This document shows positions 23,080 through 33,978 of a stretch of 64,000 nucleotides of DNA, piece by piece; the stretch's first letter is position 1; each line of letters begins with the position of its first letter. The stretch is taken from positions 710,193 through 774,192 of the forward strand of contig OZ024783.1 of NCBI GenBank assembly GCA_964017065.1, written 5' to 3'. The notes beneath the pieces are model-generated. The model was given only the letters and a program-made list of their open reading frames with translations. It had not been told where the DNA came from and did not search any database. The translations under genes were made by a program, and so were the position numbers. This DNA comes from Haliclona indistincta (Eukaryota; Porifera; Demospongiae; Haplosclerida; Chalinidae).

Positions 23080-24816
23080 CCTACTGGTGCACAGTCCAAA
23101 CAGAGAACACTCCTCTTGTGATCTCTCTAAAGCTAAGGGTGGTGATGGCATTCCTCCCTTGATTCTGAATCAGGCTGCTGCAGCTCTTGTCGAGCCTGTG
23201 CATCACCTTTTTCTTTATGCCTATCTAAGTCCTATCTTCCCGCAGAGTGGCGTTGTCACCACGTTACGCCCATCCATAAATCAGGTGATAGGTCGTTAGT
23301 TACTAACTATCGTCCAATATCTCTTCTTTGTTGCTTGTCTAAGGTACTTGAGAGACTGGTATTTGAGAAGGTTTATGACTTCATTGTTAAACCATTTATC
23401 TCTAACTCTCAATTTGGTTTCGTTAGAAATCATTCTACTCTTCACCAACTTCTGCTCTACAGTGAATTTCTGCACACTGCCCATGAAAACCGGCAGCAAG
23501 TGGACTCTATCTATCTTGACATACGTAAAGCATTCGACACAGTCTCTCATACATGTCCAAACTATGGAATGCTGGCATAATTGGAAACGTCTGGAGTTTT
23601 TTCAGAGCCTATCTATCCAACAGGCAGCAATGTGTTGTTATTGCCAACAACAAGTCAGATTGGTGTGCAGTTACTTCTGGTGTGCCGCAGGGAAGCATCC
23701 TTGGTCCCTTACTGGTTATCTTTTTTATTAATGACTTATCTCTGATCCCCTCCTTTTCAATGCCTTACTTATTTGCTGATGACACAAAGTGCTGTACTAA
23801 AATCTTATCCTCTTCTGACAGCTCTGGTCTTCAGGAAGACTTAAATCTTATTAACGATTGGAGTTCCCTTAGTGGGCTTACTTTCAACCTTTCCAAGAGT
23901 TGTTTGCTACGTTTTTATAACAGGACCACCTCAACTATTGATGCCACCTACCACCTTGGCCAAGCAGTTATCCCTTACCAAGATCACTGCAAAGACCTTG
24001 GTATCATTTTCTGCTCTGATCTCTCATGGTCAAAGCACTACAATCATATCTCTGCCAAGGCCTACAGGCAACTTGGACTGATCAGGCGTACTTTCTCTAC
24101 CTCAATCTCTGTGAGAGCTAAAAAACTTATTTTTCTCTCCTTGGTTAGATCCCAATTAACTTATTGCTCTCAAATCTGGAGACCTCACCTTATCAAAGAC
24201 ATCCTGCTAATCGAGAAAATTCAAAGGCGGGCGACCAAGTTCATTCTCAATGACTTTTCCTCGGACTACAAAGCAAGACTAATCTCTTTGGGTCTACTTC
24301 CCTTGATGTTCCTCTATGAGCTTTTTGACGTTTTGTTTTTTGTAAAGTCTGTGAAGTATCCTGACCCAAGCTTTGTGGTAGACAAATAATATGTCTCGTT
24401 TTCGTCTCTTCCTACCAGGTCTGGTTCTACTGCTAAGCTAGTCCACAAATACAGCTCCACCTCCTTGTCGTGTCATTCCTATTTTCGGAGATTGGTTCGT
24501 ATCTGGAACAGTCTTCCTCCGATTGACCTGTCATAGTCTTTCTCAAGCATAAAATCCCAAATCAATCAGTACTTCTGGTCCATTTTTCTATCAAATTCAA
24601 TCCTTCTATTCCTTGTTCCTATCATCTTATCTGTCCTTGTAATAAGTGTAGCCTTAGTAAATTTTATCTGATATTTGAATATTAATTTTTTTTCCTGGGT
24701 ATCCATACATGTAGTTCTTATAGATATTCCATCAGTACAGATATTATCAATTGTCTCCTGACTCTGCTTCCTCCTCTTTTATTGATACTGTCTGTCTGTA
24801 AAATCTAAATTGAATT
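23080..24816 (+). pseudogene. Broken non-LTR retrotransposon (reverse transcriptase)
   Basis: The reverse transcriptase domain is spread over three frames. 23124-23299 reads KAKGGDGIPPLIL; 23335-23580 reads SNSQFGFVRNHSTLHQLL and YLDIRKAFDTVSHT; 23553-24389 reads GVPQGSILGPLL, the catalytic YLFADDTK (FADD box) and RSQLTYCSQIWRPH. At least two frameshifts and a stop at 24387-24389 break it, though the following IWNSLPPID still looks like the domain's C-terminus. It ends in an AATTGAATTGAATTGAAAAA tail, as expected for a LINE 3' end. No endonuclease domain remains, so the copy is 5'-truncated and dead. Confidence 0.88.
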
Positions 24817-24837
24817 GAATTGAAAAAACTATGCTAC

Positions 24838-25080
24838 ATGTCCGCATTTTCAATTCAATTTAAGTTTTACAGAACAAAGATAAAGCAAAAACCAAAGATG
24901 CAGAGAGCGGAAGAGATGAGTTCTGATAATAATAAGAACCCCAGAAAAAGAAAAACTAGGAGGAAACTTAACACTAACAGGATGGACGTGTCAGATGCCC
25001 CACCCCTCAGGCAGCAAATTACAGCTGGCAAATCCTAGTCTCCTCCCCAGACCACTCCCCTGGTTGGAGGGTCTGGTTAA
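24838..25080 (-). mobile_element. Inverted LINE 3'-tail fragment
   Basis: TTTTCAATTCAATTTAAG and TTTTACAG at 24845 onward are the reverse complement of the 3' tail of the LINE ending at 24816, so two tails abut end to end. The remaining sequence has an open but unrecognised frame (24820-25038). Confidence 0.5.
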
Positions 25081-25675
25081 ATGCAGGATAGTTTAAACAG
25101 TTTGCCATTGCATGATATTATATCGAGCTCAGGCATGCATTGTTTACAACTTTACACTCCAGATCAAGGTAAGTAATATTCCAGAACAATCTACTGAAAA
25201 TAGCTGAAACAAGTTATCTGCTGTTACAGTGATTGGACAGCATTTGTGCGTCTTGCGGCCAGAGTTTAATTTGTGTGCCACAGCTGCAATTTCTTTTCTT
25301 TATTAAGTGAATGATGCTCAAGAATGATAGCAATGCTGTTTTGATCACGTTGGTGCTTTCTTGGGTGAATAGTTTTGCCAACCAATTCTCTGGTGCTTTC
25401 TTGCATGGGTGAATAGTTTTGCCAACCATTTCTCTATCTTCATCTCTCTGTACTGCAAAAACTAAAAGAGGTAAGGGTGGGGCAAGGTAGCTTAAACGAA
25501 CGCTTTTGGGCAGTAGTATCCATTTCGCAACATACTTTCCGATCTAAATTGTCCTCTAAAGACGAAGCTGACCAGGAAAGTCGCAATGTATTTTGGTTTT
25601 ATTTGCCTACGAGCAGCAACGTCAGAATAAATTAGCTAAGTTGCTGGAATAACTGCCAGAGGCGCGACAAAACCA
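25081..25675. other. Intergenic, nothing recognised
   Basis: A 36-bp direct repeat (TTCTCTGGTGCTTTCTTG...GGGTGAATAGTTTTGCCAACC) occurs twice near 25350-25425. No gene is seen. Confidence 0.4.
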
Positions 25676-25765
25676 CGCCTTGAGGTGGTGGTGGAATGGC
25701 GCAGCCTGCAGCATCAGGTAGAAGAGCTACTGACTCAGCTAAAGACATTTTGTTGACAACAAATT
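25676..25765 (-). pseudogene. Relic of the beta-galactosidase 5' end
   Basis: CTTGAGGTGGTGGTGGAATG, then GCGCAGCCTGCAGCA and AGAAGAGCTACTGAC, match 21742-21815, the signal-peptide coding region of the beta-galactosidase gene. No further part of that gene follows, so the 14-3-3 duplication carried only this edge. Confidence 0.85.
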
Positions 25766-25845
25766 AAAGATTTAATAATTTATTCCTTCAAACCACGTGT
25801 CATAATAGTATTCATACACAGTGTCTAGCTAGCTAAACATGTCTG

Positions 25846-26811
25846 CTACTCTGCTTTGGTTTGAGTGCTTGGCTCTTCCACACGAGGCTCCAATGACAAG
25901 CTCCTCTCGTCACGGACTAGCAATGGCGTGCTGGGTGTCTCGCCCAGTTGTGGTGAGCTTGGTGCTCCTTCAAGGTCCATTATTTTCTCTTGAACTGGCT
26001 CCATCTCTCCGCGCATCTCGGCTGACCACAGGGTGAGGTTCTGCTGAATGGATTCCAGCAACTTGATAGCTTCGCTGTAGCGCTCGTCAGAAATACTGTC
26101 TATCTCTTCCATCGCAATGTCGTAAGCTTCTTTTGCAACTCGACCGGCTTCTTGGATGTTCTTGCGGACCTCGTAAAAGAACACGGACATGCTCAGCGAC
26201 AGGGCTAGCACAGCAGGATTGGATCTCGCCAGACTCTTGGAAACCTCTCTTGCCTCCATGTAAGCATCCTCGCCTTCCTGTGCAAGCTGAGCTCTCTTTT
26301 CGTCCACAGACACTTCGGCCTTGTAGCGGAAGTAGTCAGCGCGCATCTTGTAGTACAGCGAGCGCTCTAGAACCAGCGCGTTCTTGTTCGGTAGACGGAC
26401 GTCCGGGCTGAGTGCTATGGTGCCATCTTCTTCGCAGACAACATCACTGGGGTCGGGCAGACATGAGGTGATCCTGTCGTTGAGGAGCGAGAGAACCTCG
26501 TCACAAATCTCATGCACTTCGTCCTGCACCTTCTGGCGGTAGTCGGTTATTACTTGCCGCTTCTTGTCGTCAACAGCCTCAATCTCTAGCATTCGCACAG
26601 CACGCCATGACAGTCGGCAGTCACCGACAACGTTCTTGTACGCATCCATAAAGAATTTTCTCTGTTCAACAGTGAGTACGGGATCCAGGACGACCATCTT
26701 GACCAAGAAGGTTCTCATGTCGCTGAAGTTTTCAGCCTTTTCGGCTGTCTGCGCCAGAATAATGCAGCGGTCCCGCTCGCTCAGCATTTCTTCACACATG
26801 ATTCGGTTCAA
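25846..26811 (-). CDS. 14-3-3 protein, divergent, copy B
   Basis: Intronless, 321 residues, very similar to copy A at 21900-22868 over its whole length, including the 30-residue insertion and the long tail. Here the phosphate-binding Lys is retained (YKNVVGDCRLSWR), as are the later Arg-Tyr pair (DYFRYKAEV) and LTLWSAEM. Flanking sequence is duplicated too, from the beta-galactosidase edge at 25676 to about 26884 upstream. Both copies are full-length and open, so both are probably functional. Confidence 0.88.
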   Translation of the reverse strand: MNRIMCEEMLSERDRCIILAQTAEKAENFSDMRTFLVKMVVLDPVLTVEQRKFFMDAYKNVVGDCRLSWRAVRMLEIEAVDDKKRQVITDYRQKVQDEVHEICDEVLSLLNDRITSCLPDPSDVVCEEDGTIALSPDVRLPNKNALVLERSLYYKMRADYFRYKAEVSVDEKRAQLAQEGEDAYMEAREVSKSLARSNPAVLALSLSMSVFFYEVRKNIQEAGRVAKEAYDIAMEEIDSISDERYSEAIKLLESIQQNLTLWSAEMRGEMEPVQEKIMDLEGAPSSPQLGETPSTPLLVRDERSLSLEPRVEEPSTQTKAE

Positions 26812-26884
26812 GGAGTTACAGCGTAGCTAGCCAGCAACTGAGGTGACGAAGAATATGGTGAGTTGCTGTGTTTCGGCTAGCTTT

Positions 26885-27185
26885 TATGCAGCTCGTTCTT
26901 TGCGCATGCGCAGACAGTAAGTCCAATTGAAACATACGTCGGCGCACGACTACCGGTACACCTTCAAGGCGCCTCGCGGTCTAGCAAGCCGAGGTCACAA
27001 GCGTATTGTTGATTACAAGAGCATGTCATCTCATTGTACCAAGCGCTGTTGCTGGAGAACAATGTGTTGTAGACATGACATGTCATCGAGAGGGCGCTGC
27101 TTGACTGCATCGACACAAACTGATAAAGATGAAACAATTTTTTTTCTGACAGTTGCACAGTAAACTATAATGAATGATAATAATA
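26885..27185. other. Intergenic between 14-3-3 copy B and lebercilin
   Basis: The right edge of the segmental duplication is near 26884. No gene is seen. Confidence 0.4.
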
Positions 27186-30158
27186 TTAAATGACCAGTTC
27201 TTCAATATCATCGTCCAGTGCTAGTACTCCGATGGAAGCTGATGAGCGACCATTCTGCAGTCTATTCAAAGCCTTGTTAGCATGTGGCTGTGCATCTCCA
27301 TTGCTAGCTGCCCCATCTTGTCGAAAGTCCTGCAGTAGTCTAACTGCTCCTCTGCTAAAATCAAACACATTAGCAGTGTTGTTATCTCCTGCTGCTGCTG
27401 TAGTTCTCACTGCTTCAGAGTTGCGTCTAGGAGCTGCTGCTCCAACAGAAGGCTGATACCCACCTATAATATCACTGGCTGCTGGCTTCAGCCCTATGAC
27501 CTCCTTGGTCTTGCGTTCTCCTAAACTCTGCACAGTATTTGTATCGCTTTGCTGTGTAGCACGTCGGCCGTGTCGTGGTTTATGCTGTGTTTCGCCGGAG
27601 TTTGTCCTGCTCTGAAAGTCAGTTAGGAATGTTCGTGATTCCTTCCTACCTAGTGCTTGCGATCCGTACGGATCTTGTTCTGTCGAAAATGCTGGTTTGC
27701 CTTCGTGTAAATTCTGCAGCTTATCTGACCAGCTAGTAATGGAGGTCGAGCTATCTCTTTCCTTCATTGTTTCGCTCCTTTTCTGAGCAACACTTTGTGT
27801 GGTAGTGGTAGAGGAAGTGTTCGATTGCTGCTGGGTTGGAGAGTCTGCGAATAAGATATTCAAGAGCTCTTTCTTCCTTGCTTCAGGATCGAGGCTGGGT
27901 GTGTTAGATTGAGATCGCTCTGAGTGAGATTGAGATGGTCGTCTCTCTCTCTCTGTCGCTGCAGGTTGCTGCGAGCTAGTAGCAGTTGCTGGAGTAGTGT
28001 TACTGCCGAACAATGTCTTCAACAAATCGCTTCTGTCAGCTGGGATCTGTGGTTTGCGTGTCGGCTCACTGGATGAGTTTGCTGTGAAGGTGCTGGTAGG
28101 CGGGGTTTGGATTGAAACTGGTGTGACTGTAGGCGGAGCTACAGGAGCAGTGTAAGTAGTTGTGAGTGGGGCTTGTATACTTGCAGGAGCTGCTTGGATG
28201 CTTGAGGGCGGGGCTTGCATGCTAACAGAAACTGGTGGATTGTTTGTAGGCAATGGTTGGATGCTGACAGGAGCTGTTTGGGTGCTTGTAGGCGGGGCTT
28301 GTATACTTGCAAGAGGAGTAGGCTGAGGGGTAGCTGCAGAGGGTGTGGTTTGAGTGATGGAGGGGGTGGTGGTAGGAGTGGTTTCGCTAGTGACGGGAAC
28401 AGTAGGTGTACCAAATGTAAGAGTGGGTGTGGCTTCAGTGATTGTGTAGGTGACAGTAGATTGAGGAGAGGATTGTTCAAACGACATTCTCAGTGAGGCA
28501 GACGCAGTATATTTCTCTGGTGTCTCAGTGATTAGCCTTGTTGCAGTAGACTCCTCTATCGTCTGTGTGCCTGTGGTGGAGGTGATAGTTGTGATGGAGA
28601 GGGAGACGGTGGACTTGGGAGGGTATGTGAGAGTAGTCTGAGAGAACATGTCGTCACACATGGGCCGCACAAGAGAGGAGGGCAGCTGGCGGGGCATGGT
28701 CTGCTGTATACGCTGACTATAGATATTCATCACTTGCACTTCTTTCTCCCTTTCCTACAAATATTGAGAAAAAATCAAAACCGCAGTTTCATGCTACTTG
28801 CCGACGCTTGCCTTTAGTTGCCACTTCAGTTTGTGCACTGATTTCTGGAGTTCGTCTAGTTCACGTGTAGACTGTTTGTACTTGCCCAGTGCTGTCTTCA
28901 TTTCCTGGCTATGAGCCTTGGTGGTTACCTCCATCGCCCTCTCCAGCTCCTGTAGACCAAACAATATTATGAGTACAGCGAAGAAGTAATTTTACTGACT
29001 TCTTGCAATGCTGAAGTGAAAAGTGCAGGATGTCGCCTTCATGCACTAATGTGTTCAGTCTCTGATCATCCTCCATCGTGCAACAGTGACTACAGAGACT
29101 GAACACATTACTGCATGAAGGTGACACTCTACACTTTTCTCTTCAGTATAGCTAGAAGACCTGTAAACTAGTGTCAAACAGAACCATGAATCATTAGCAC
29201 TTGAAGTGTATAATGAAAGAGCATGTAATGAGCTGATATGCAACACATAGCTCAATTAGAACCAGTCAACACAGCAGAGTACAATACTAGACCAGAACCA
29301 GAGTTGTGGCTGCTTGGCAGTGCTTGCCTACCTTTTCTCGTTTCTCTTGCACTGCCATTTTCTCATTGGCAGTCTGCAACTGCCATGTCAGTAGCTCCCT
29401 CTCCTTCAGTCCCTTCTTCCTGATGAGCTTCTCCATTTGCTTATGCTCACTCTCCTCTTTAGCCACTTTCTCTCTAGAGAATAAAAATTATGTCATTGGT
29501 AGAGCCTGACTCCTGAAACCCAGGCTAGGAGCTCACAGGAGTACTGACTGTGCCTCACACTGCAGGTGTGGGCAGTCCCACCTGAACCTCTAGTGGTCAG
29601 TGAGACACAGCCCCACTCAGTATAATACTCACCTCAGTGAGTTCACCATCTTCCTCAGCTCAGTATTCTTTCCCTGGCTGCGGCGAAGCTGCTCCCTCAC
29701 AGACCTCACCTCCTCACTGTGTCTCTGCAGTATCTGAGGTAGCTCGCTCTCCTGTTGCTGCATCTTGCCTAGATCTCTCTCCTGTCTCACTTGGAGCCTC
29801 TTGAGCAGTTTATTCTCTCTCACAGACTCGTTCAGTTGTCGCTCGGCATCAGCAAGTCTGTTCTGCATTGATCTGAGCTCATGGCGAGTGGATGACAACA
29901 CGCGATCTCTAGGCGACGTTTGAGGAGACTTTCGCATCGCTGGAGGCGGTAGGCTCAGCCTGGTAGACGCTACAGAGAAGAAAGTCCGACTAGTAGTGAA
30001 GATTCCCTGAATCTACGGTGCTACTCACCCCGAGCCTTTTTCTTGGTTTGAACTAAACTAGTAACTCTGTCGTTGTATTTTCGAGCCGATGGGAACTTGC
30101 TGCTCTCCTCAGACGCCAAAGGCTCTTCAAAATCTTCATCGTCATAGCTGTCAGCCAT
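27186..30158 (-). CDS. LCA5: Lebercilin-like ciliary protein
   Basis: Exons: 30158 to about 30028 (MADSYDDEDFEEP..), about 29970-29634, 29471-29332, 28950-28812 and 28754-27186. The lebercilin coiled coil is clear: ENKLLKRLQVRQERDLGKM, QILQRHSEEVRSVREQLRRS, then LHKLKWQLK|EREKEVQVMNIYSQR, which matches the family segment ending in NIYS. The long last exon is low-complexity Thr/Pro/Ser/Gln with a few short conserved blocks (SDLLKTLFG, KKELLNILFADSP). Lebercilin acts at the ciliary base and axoneme with the intraflagellar transport machinery. The intron between 28812 and 28754 uses a GC donor (AAG|gcaag). The intron at 29331-28951 contains fold-back family A. An X-box-like site lies 27 bp upstream of the ATG. 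Confidence 0.85.
28999..29158. mobile_element. Fold-back family A, copy 2 (lebercilin intron)
   Basis: The most complete copy. It runs from CTTCTTGCAATGCTGAAG to a complementary end near 29158, with the shared arms CTTCATGCACTAATGTGTTC and GAACACATTACTGCATGAAG. About 160 bp, non-coding. Confidence 0.82.
29512..29625 (-). repeat. Dispersed repeat family B, copy 1
   Basis: The reverse complement reads GGCTGTGTCTCACTGACCAC, then TAGAGGTTCAGGTGGGACTG, then CCCACACCTGCAGTG. It matches 63908-63999 almost base for base, and in part 61534-61592. All copies are intronic. Confidence 0.85.
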
Positions 30159-30184
30159 TTCTGGCTATGTTTGCTATTGACGTG

Positions 30185-30198
30185 GTTACCATAACAAC
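30185..30198. promoter_or_regulatory. RFX X-box-like site of lebercilin
   Basis: GTTACCATAACAAC is an inverted-repeat site close to the RFX X-box consensus (GTTRCC, AT, RGYAAC). It lies 27 bp upstream of the lebercilin ATG. RFX factors control ciliary genes across animals. Confidence 0.6.
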
Positions 30199-30281
30199 AC
30201 CAGATGCACGTGAGCTATCAATTAATTAACGATAGTTATTAAAACACTAGTTATTAGAATATTAATGTTAGCGAGCGTGTC

Positions 30282-31935
30282 TCAATCGTCTTCTTCTCTG
30301 CGGGGCGGTCCACCTGGTTTGGGTCCGCCTGCCCTCTTAGCAACAATAATCTGCAGCACAAAAAAGATAATATTTTGCCTTGTCCAAAGCATTGCTGTCC
30401 CTTACCTGATCCACTCTCAGCACAGTGCAGGCGGCATCGCAGGCTAGCTTCATACCCCATTGACGGTTCAAGAATAGATCCAGCACACCAGCCTGTACCA
30501 TGTCCTTCACACCAGCTCCTCCCTTACTCTGAGAGACAACAACATAACATCAACCAGTGCACGAGAGAACATCTCACCTCCACATCAATTCCAGCATACT
30601 TGTCTCCTTTCTGGTGAGCAGCATACAGCTTGGAAACCACATCATTGGGCTACAAACACTGCAATAAAACAGGGCTTTAGATGCACGTGGGCTGAACCTT
30701 GAATCCAGCATTCTCTGCTAGTGCTCGCGGTATGACCTCCAGAGATTCTGCGAATTTCTTGATAGCATACTGCTCCAACCCTGGACAAGCCTGAACACAC
30801 CACACAATCATTCAATCTCCACTAGCTCACTCACTCACTCACTCACTCACTCACTCACCCACTCACAAACACCCACTCACTCACAAACACCCACTCACTC
30901 ACCCACTCACTCACTCACTCACTCACTCACTCACTCACTCACTCACTCACTCACTCACTCTCTCACCCACTTACTCACTCACTCACAACCCACCTACCAA
31001 CTCACTCACATACTCACACACCCATCCATCCACCCACCCACCCACTCACTCACTCACTCACTCACTCACTAACTCACCTCTCCATATGTAGTGAGTTGTC
31101 TAGCCAGCTCAATCTCAGTGGCTCCTCCTCCAGGGAGCATACGACCGTCTCTGGTAAGAACCTTGAATGTGTTGATGCCATCATCAAGGGCTCGCTCAAC
31201 ATCATCCATTAGACCAGACGTGCTGCCACGAACAACAATGGTGGATACCTGAGTATCTTCATTATCTGAGAGAGGAAGAGAATGGTATGCGAGACTGCGA
31301 GTGTAACAAGGGAGTAGATGTATAGTACATGTGTTTGTAAGACACCCTCTGTGGGGCAGCTAGACACTGCTTAGTGCACTGGCTCTACCAGTGACCCTCT
31401 GTGAGGCAGCTAGACACTGCTTAGTGCACTGGCTCTACCAGTGACCCTCTGTGAGGCAGCTAGACACTGCTTAGTGCACAGGTGTCCTGGCTCTACCAGT
31501 GACCCTCTGTGAGACAGCTCTGTAAACACTTCACTGTCCTCCTACCTTGTCTGAAAATGATGACGTTATTCTCTCCAATCTCGTCCACCATCACACAGTC
31601 ACAGTTTCCTATCTCGCTAGGAGTGGGTGGCACCTATTGGAACAAACCATAACACACAAGCACGCCTGTACGTCAGCCAGTCACCATTTTAGGCAGTGCC
31701 GCGGCTCCAGTTGTCCTGCACACTCGACGAATATCAAACTTAGACAGCAACCTATGGAAAAGATCATACAACTAGCTGATCACAATGTCCAGCAGTGACT
31801 CCCCACCTCACGACCATGATGTTGTACTTGTTACAGTAATGCAGAGCAAGGTCTCCAACTTTACCACCGCTGACGACTACATTACAGCCAGCTTCAGCAA
31901 CGGCCTTGATTTGCTGTGTGTGAAGGAGGGAGGGA

Positions 31936-31973
<38 letters not shown>

Positions 31974-33757
31974 GAAGGGAGAGAGGGAAGAGAGAGAGAG
32001 GGAGGAAGTAGATAACTTCGCTAAGTTACAAGCTAGTTGTATAGTACCTGTTCTATGAGGTCTTCCTCTCCTTTGCTAAACTCAAGGAGTTCCTTAGCTG
32101 ACTTGAGCAGCACAGTTCCCTTGGTCTCGGTGTTCATGGCGTCGAAGGGGCAGGTATACACAGCCACACGAGCCTTGTCAATCTTGGTCACGTCCCCTGT
32201 AGAGGAGAGGTATCACCAGGGTATAGGTACTGGAGAGATTGATGGATATGATCGTCCTACCTTCGATCTCTCGCTTGAAGACGAGCCCTTTGACCATGGT
32301 GGAGTTCAGTACCCCAGCACCCTAGGAGGGAGGGAGGGAGAGAGAGCAGTATTTGATCCGGAAGACTGTTTCTACACCATGCACAACACTTTGAAGCTCA
32401 TGTCATCCCTCACCATTATTTTAGACACTCTAATGTTATCCACGTTGAAGTTCTTGGGTACATTAGGCAGCACAGATACTGAAGGACGAGGAAATGAAAA
32501 TGAAAGGACGAGATAGATTAGGGAGCTGCTACTTACCACAGGCACGAGCAACCAGGTCAGCAAAAAAGTCTTCATTACCGTACTAAAGAGAAATTTACGG
32601 TGGTGATAGTGATGGTGATAGCAGTGAGGGTGATAGTAGTGATGGTGATAGTAGTGATGGTGATAGTAGTGAGGGTGATAGTAGTGAGGGTGATAGTAGT
32701 GATGGTGATAGTAGTGATGGTGATAGTAGTGATGGTGATAGTAGTGATGGTGATAGTAGTGATGGTGATAGTAGCGATGGTGATAGTAGTGAGGGTGATA
32801 TTAGTGAGGGTGATAGTAGTGATGGTTACAGTAGTGATGGTGATAGTAGTGATGGTGATAGTAGTGATGGTGATAGTAGTGCTGGTGATAGTAGTGATGG
32901 TGATAGTAGTGATGGTGATAGTAGTGATGGTGATAGTAGTGAGGGTGATAGTAGTGAGGGTCCTTACTTGCATGGTCGCTATAGCTGGTTTTACAGCTTT
33001 GGCTACTTCCTCTATGGACTCCATTTCAGTCAATGTAAAGCAGACCAAAGCTGGAAAGGGAGAGGGAGAGAGAGAAAGAGAGAGAGAAACCAAGCAATAA
33101 TATAAATATTTGCATCACCCTTACTGGGCAGTAACTCGAGAGCCTTCTGACACGCCATTTCATATCCCTCCACGACCTCACTGGGTGATAGACCCATTCT
33201 GAGCAGCTCCTCTGCGTTCTCCAGCAGGGCACCGGCAAATACCATCAAAAAATTAGTCCCGTCACCGATCTACAGCCAAGTTAACAACTAGTAATAACTA
33301 TTACCACACCTACTTCTTGGTCCAGTCGATCCATAGCTAGTACTAGCATCTTGGCGGCTGGGTGCTCCACCTGAGAGAGGGACGATAGAGTGAGCGACTA
33401 GGAACAACTGGTCTTTACCTCGAGTTCCTTTATGACAGTCGCTGCATCGTTAGTTACGAACAGCTTCTCGAGGTGGTTGATGACCATCTTGTTCATCCCT
33501 GTGAAGATGGGAGTGGTCGTGATGTACTAGGACACTATTCCTTACCATAGGGTCCGTATGATGACCTCACTATCTTAGAGATTTGCTTGCAAGCATCGAT
33601 ATTTCTGTAGACAGCTTCTTCCAGTCCTCTGTAGTGCTGCAGAAAACATGTCCACCATTAGCACACGAACTCGTGGTAGTGTAGAGCCCGTCTCGCTCAC
33701 CTTGGTGCCTTCCTTGAGCATGCTGGCTAAGCCAGCAGTTGGTACTGATAGCGCCAT
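30282..33757 (-). CDS. CCT8: T-complex protein 1 subunit theta (CCT8)
   Basis: Subunit of the cytosolic chaperonin TRiC/CCT, which folds actin, tubulin and other proteins. The start [19 protein letters not shown] at 33757 matches the theta N-terminus. Following exons read [75 protein letters not shown] and others down to a C-terminus [16 protein letters not shown] ending EEDD. ATP-binding chaperonin motifs (GDGTN) are intact. Many exons are separated by short introns; some introns are swollen by minisatellites (31342-31528, 32597-32960) and by a TCAC repeat (30824-31078). It is divergent from headcase with 221 bp between start codons. Confidence 0.9.
30824..31078. repeat. (CTCA)n microsatellite in CCT8 intron
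   Basis: ACTC tetranucleotides with variants, about 250 bp. On the coding strand this is a (GTGA)n repeat. Confidence 0.95.
31342..31528. repeat. 50-bp tandem repeat in CCT8 intron
   Basis: Three full copies and one partial copy of a unit starting ACCCTCTGTGAGGCAGCTAG, followed by ACACTGCTTAGTGCACTGGC and TCTACCAGTG. The third copy carries a 7-bp insertion. Confidence 0.9.
32597..32960. repeat. 15-bp minisatellite in CCT8 intron
   Basis: About 24 copies of GATGGTGATAGTAGT, some with GAGG in place of GATG. It keeps long Val/Ile and Thr/Ile frames open on both strands; these are not genes. Confidence 0.95.
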
Positions 33758-33978
33758 CTTCAACACGTGGAGTAAAACGGCAGTATCCTGAAAACAACGG
33801 GAGCTGATGAAGTGACGTAAGAATATCCGAAAAAGAACGGCTTAGATTGATATCCGGAAACGGACGGATTCCGTTACAAGCATTTGTACGACTTTAGAAA
33901 ATGGCGCCGCCGATGGCGAGCCTCTCGAATGCTGCAAACACCTCGAGCACATAGCTACTCGGAGAGCTCCTGAAACGT
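33758..33978. promoter_or_regulatory. Shared CCT8/headcase promoter region
   Basis: The 221 bp between two divergent start codons must hold both promoters or their leaders. It contains two ATATCCG motifs and CCGGAAAC, an ETS-like core. No TATA box is evident. Confidence 0.5.

Noticed and set aside
32575..33100. Val/Ile-rich and Thr/Ile-rich open frames
   Set aside because: Products of the 15-bp GATGGTGATAGTAGT repeat within a CCT8 intron.
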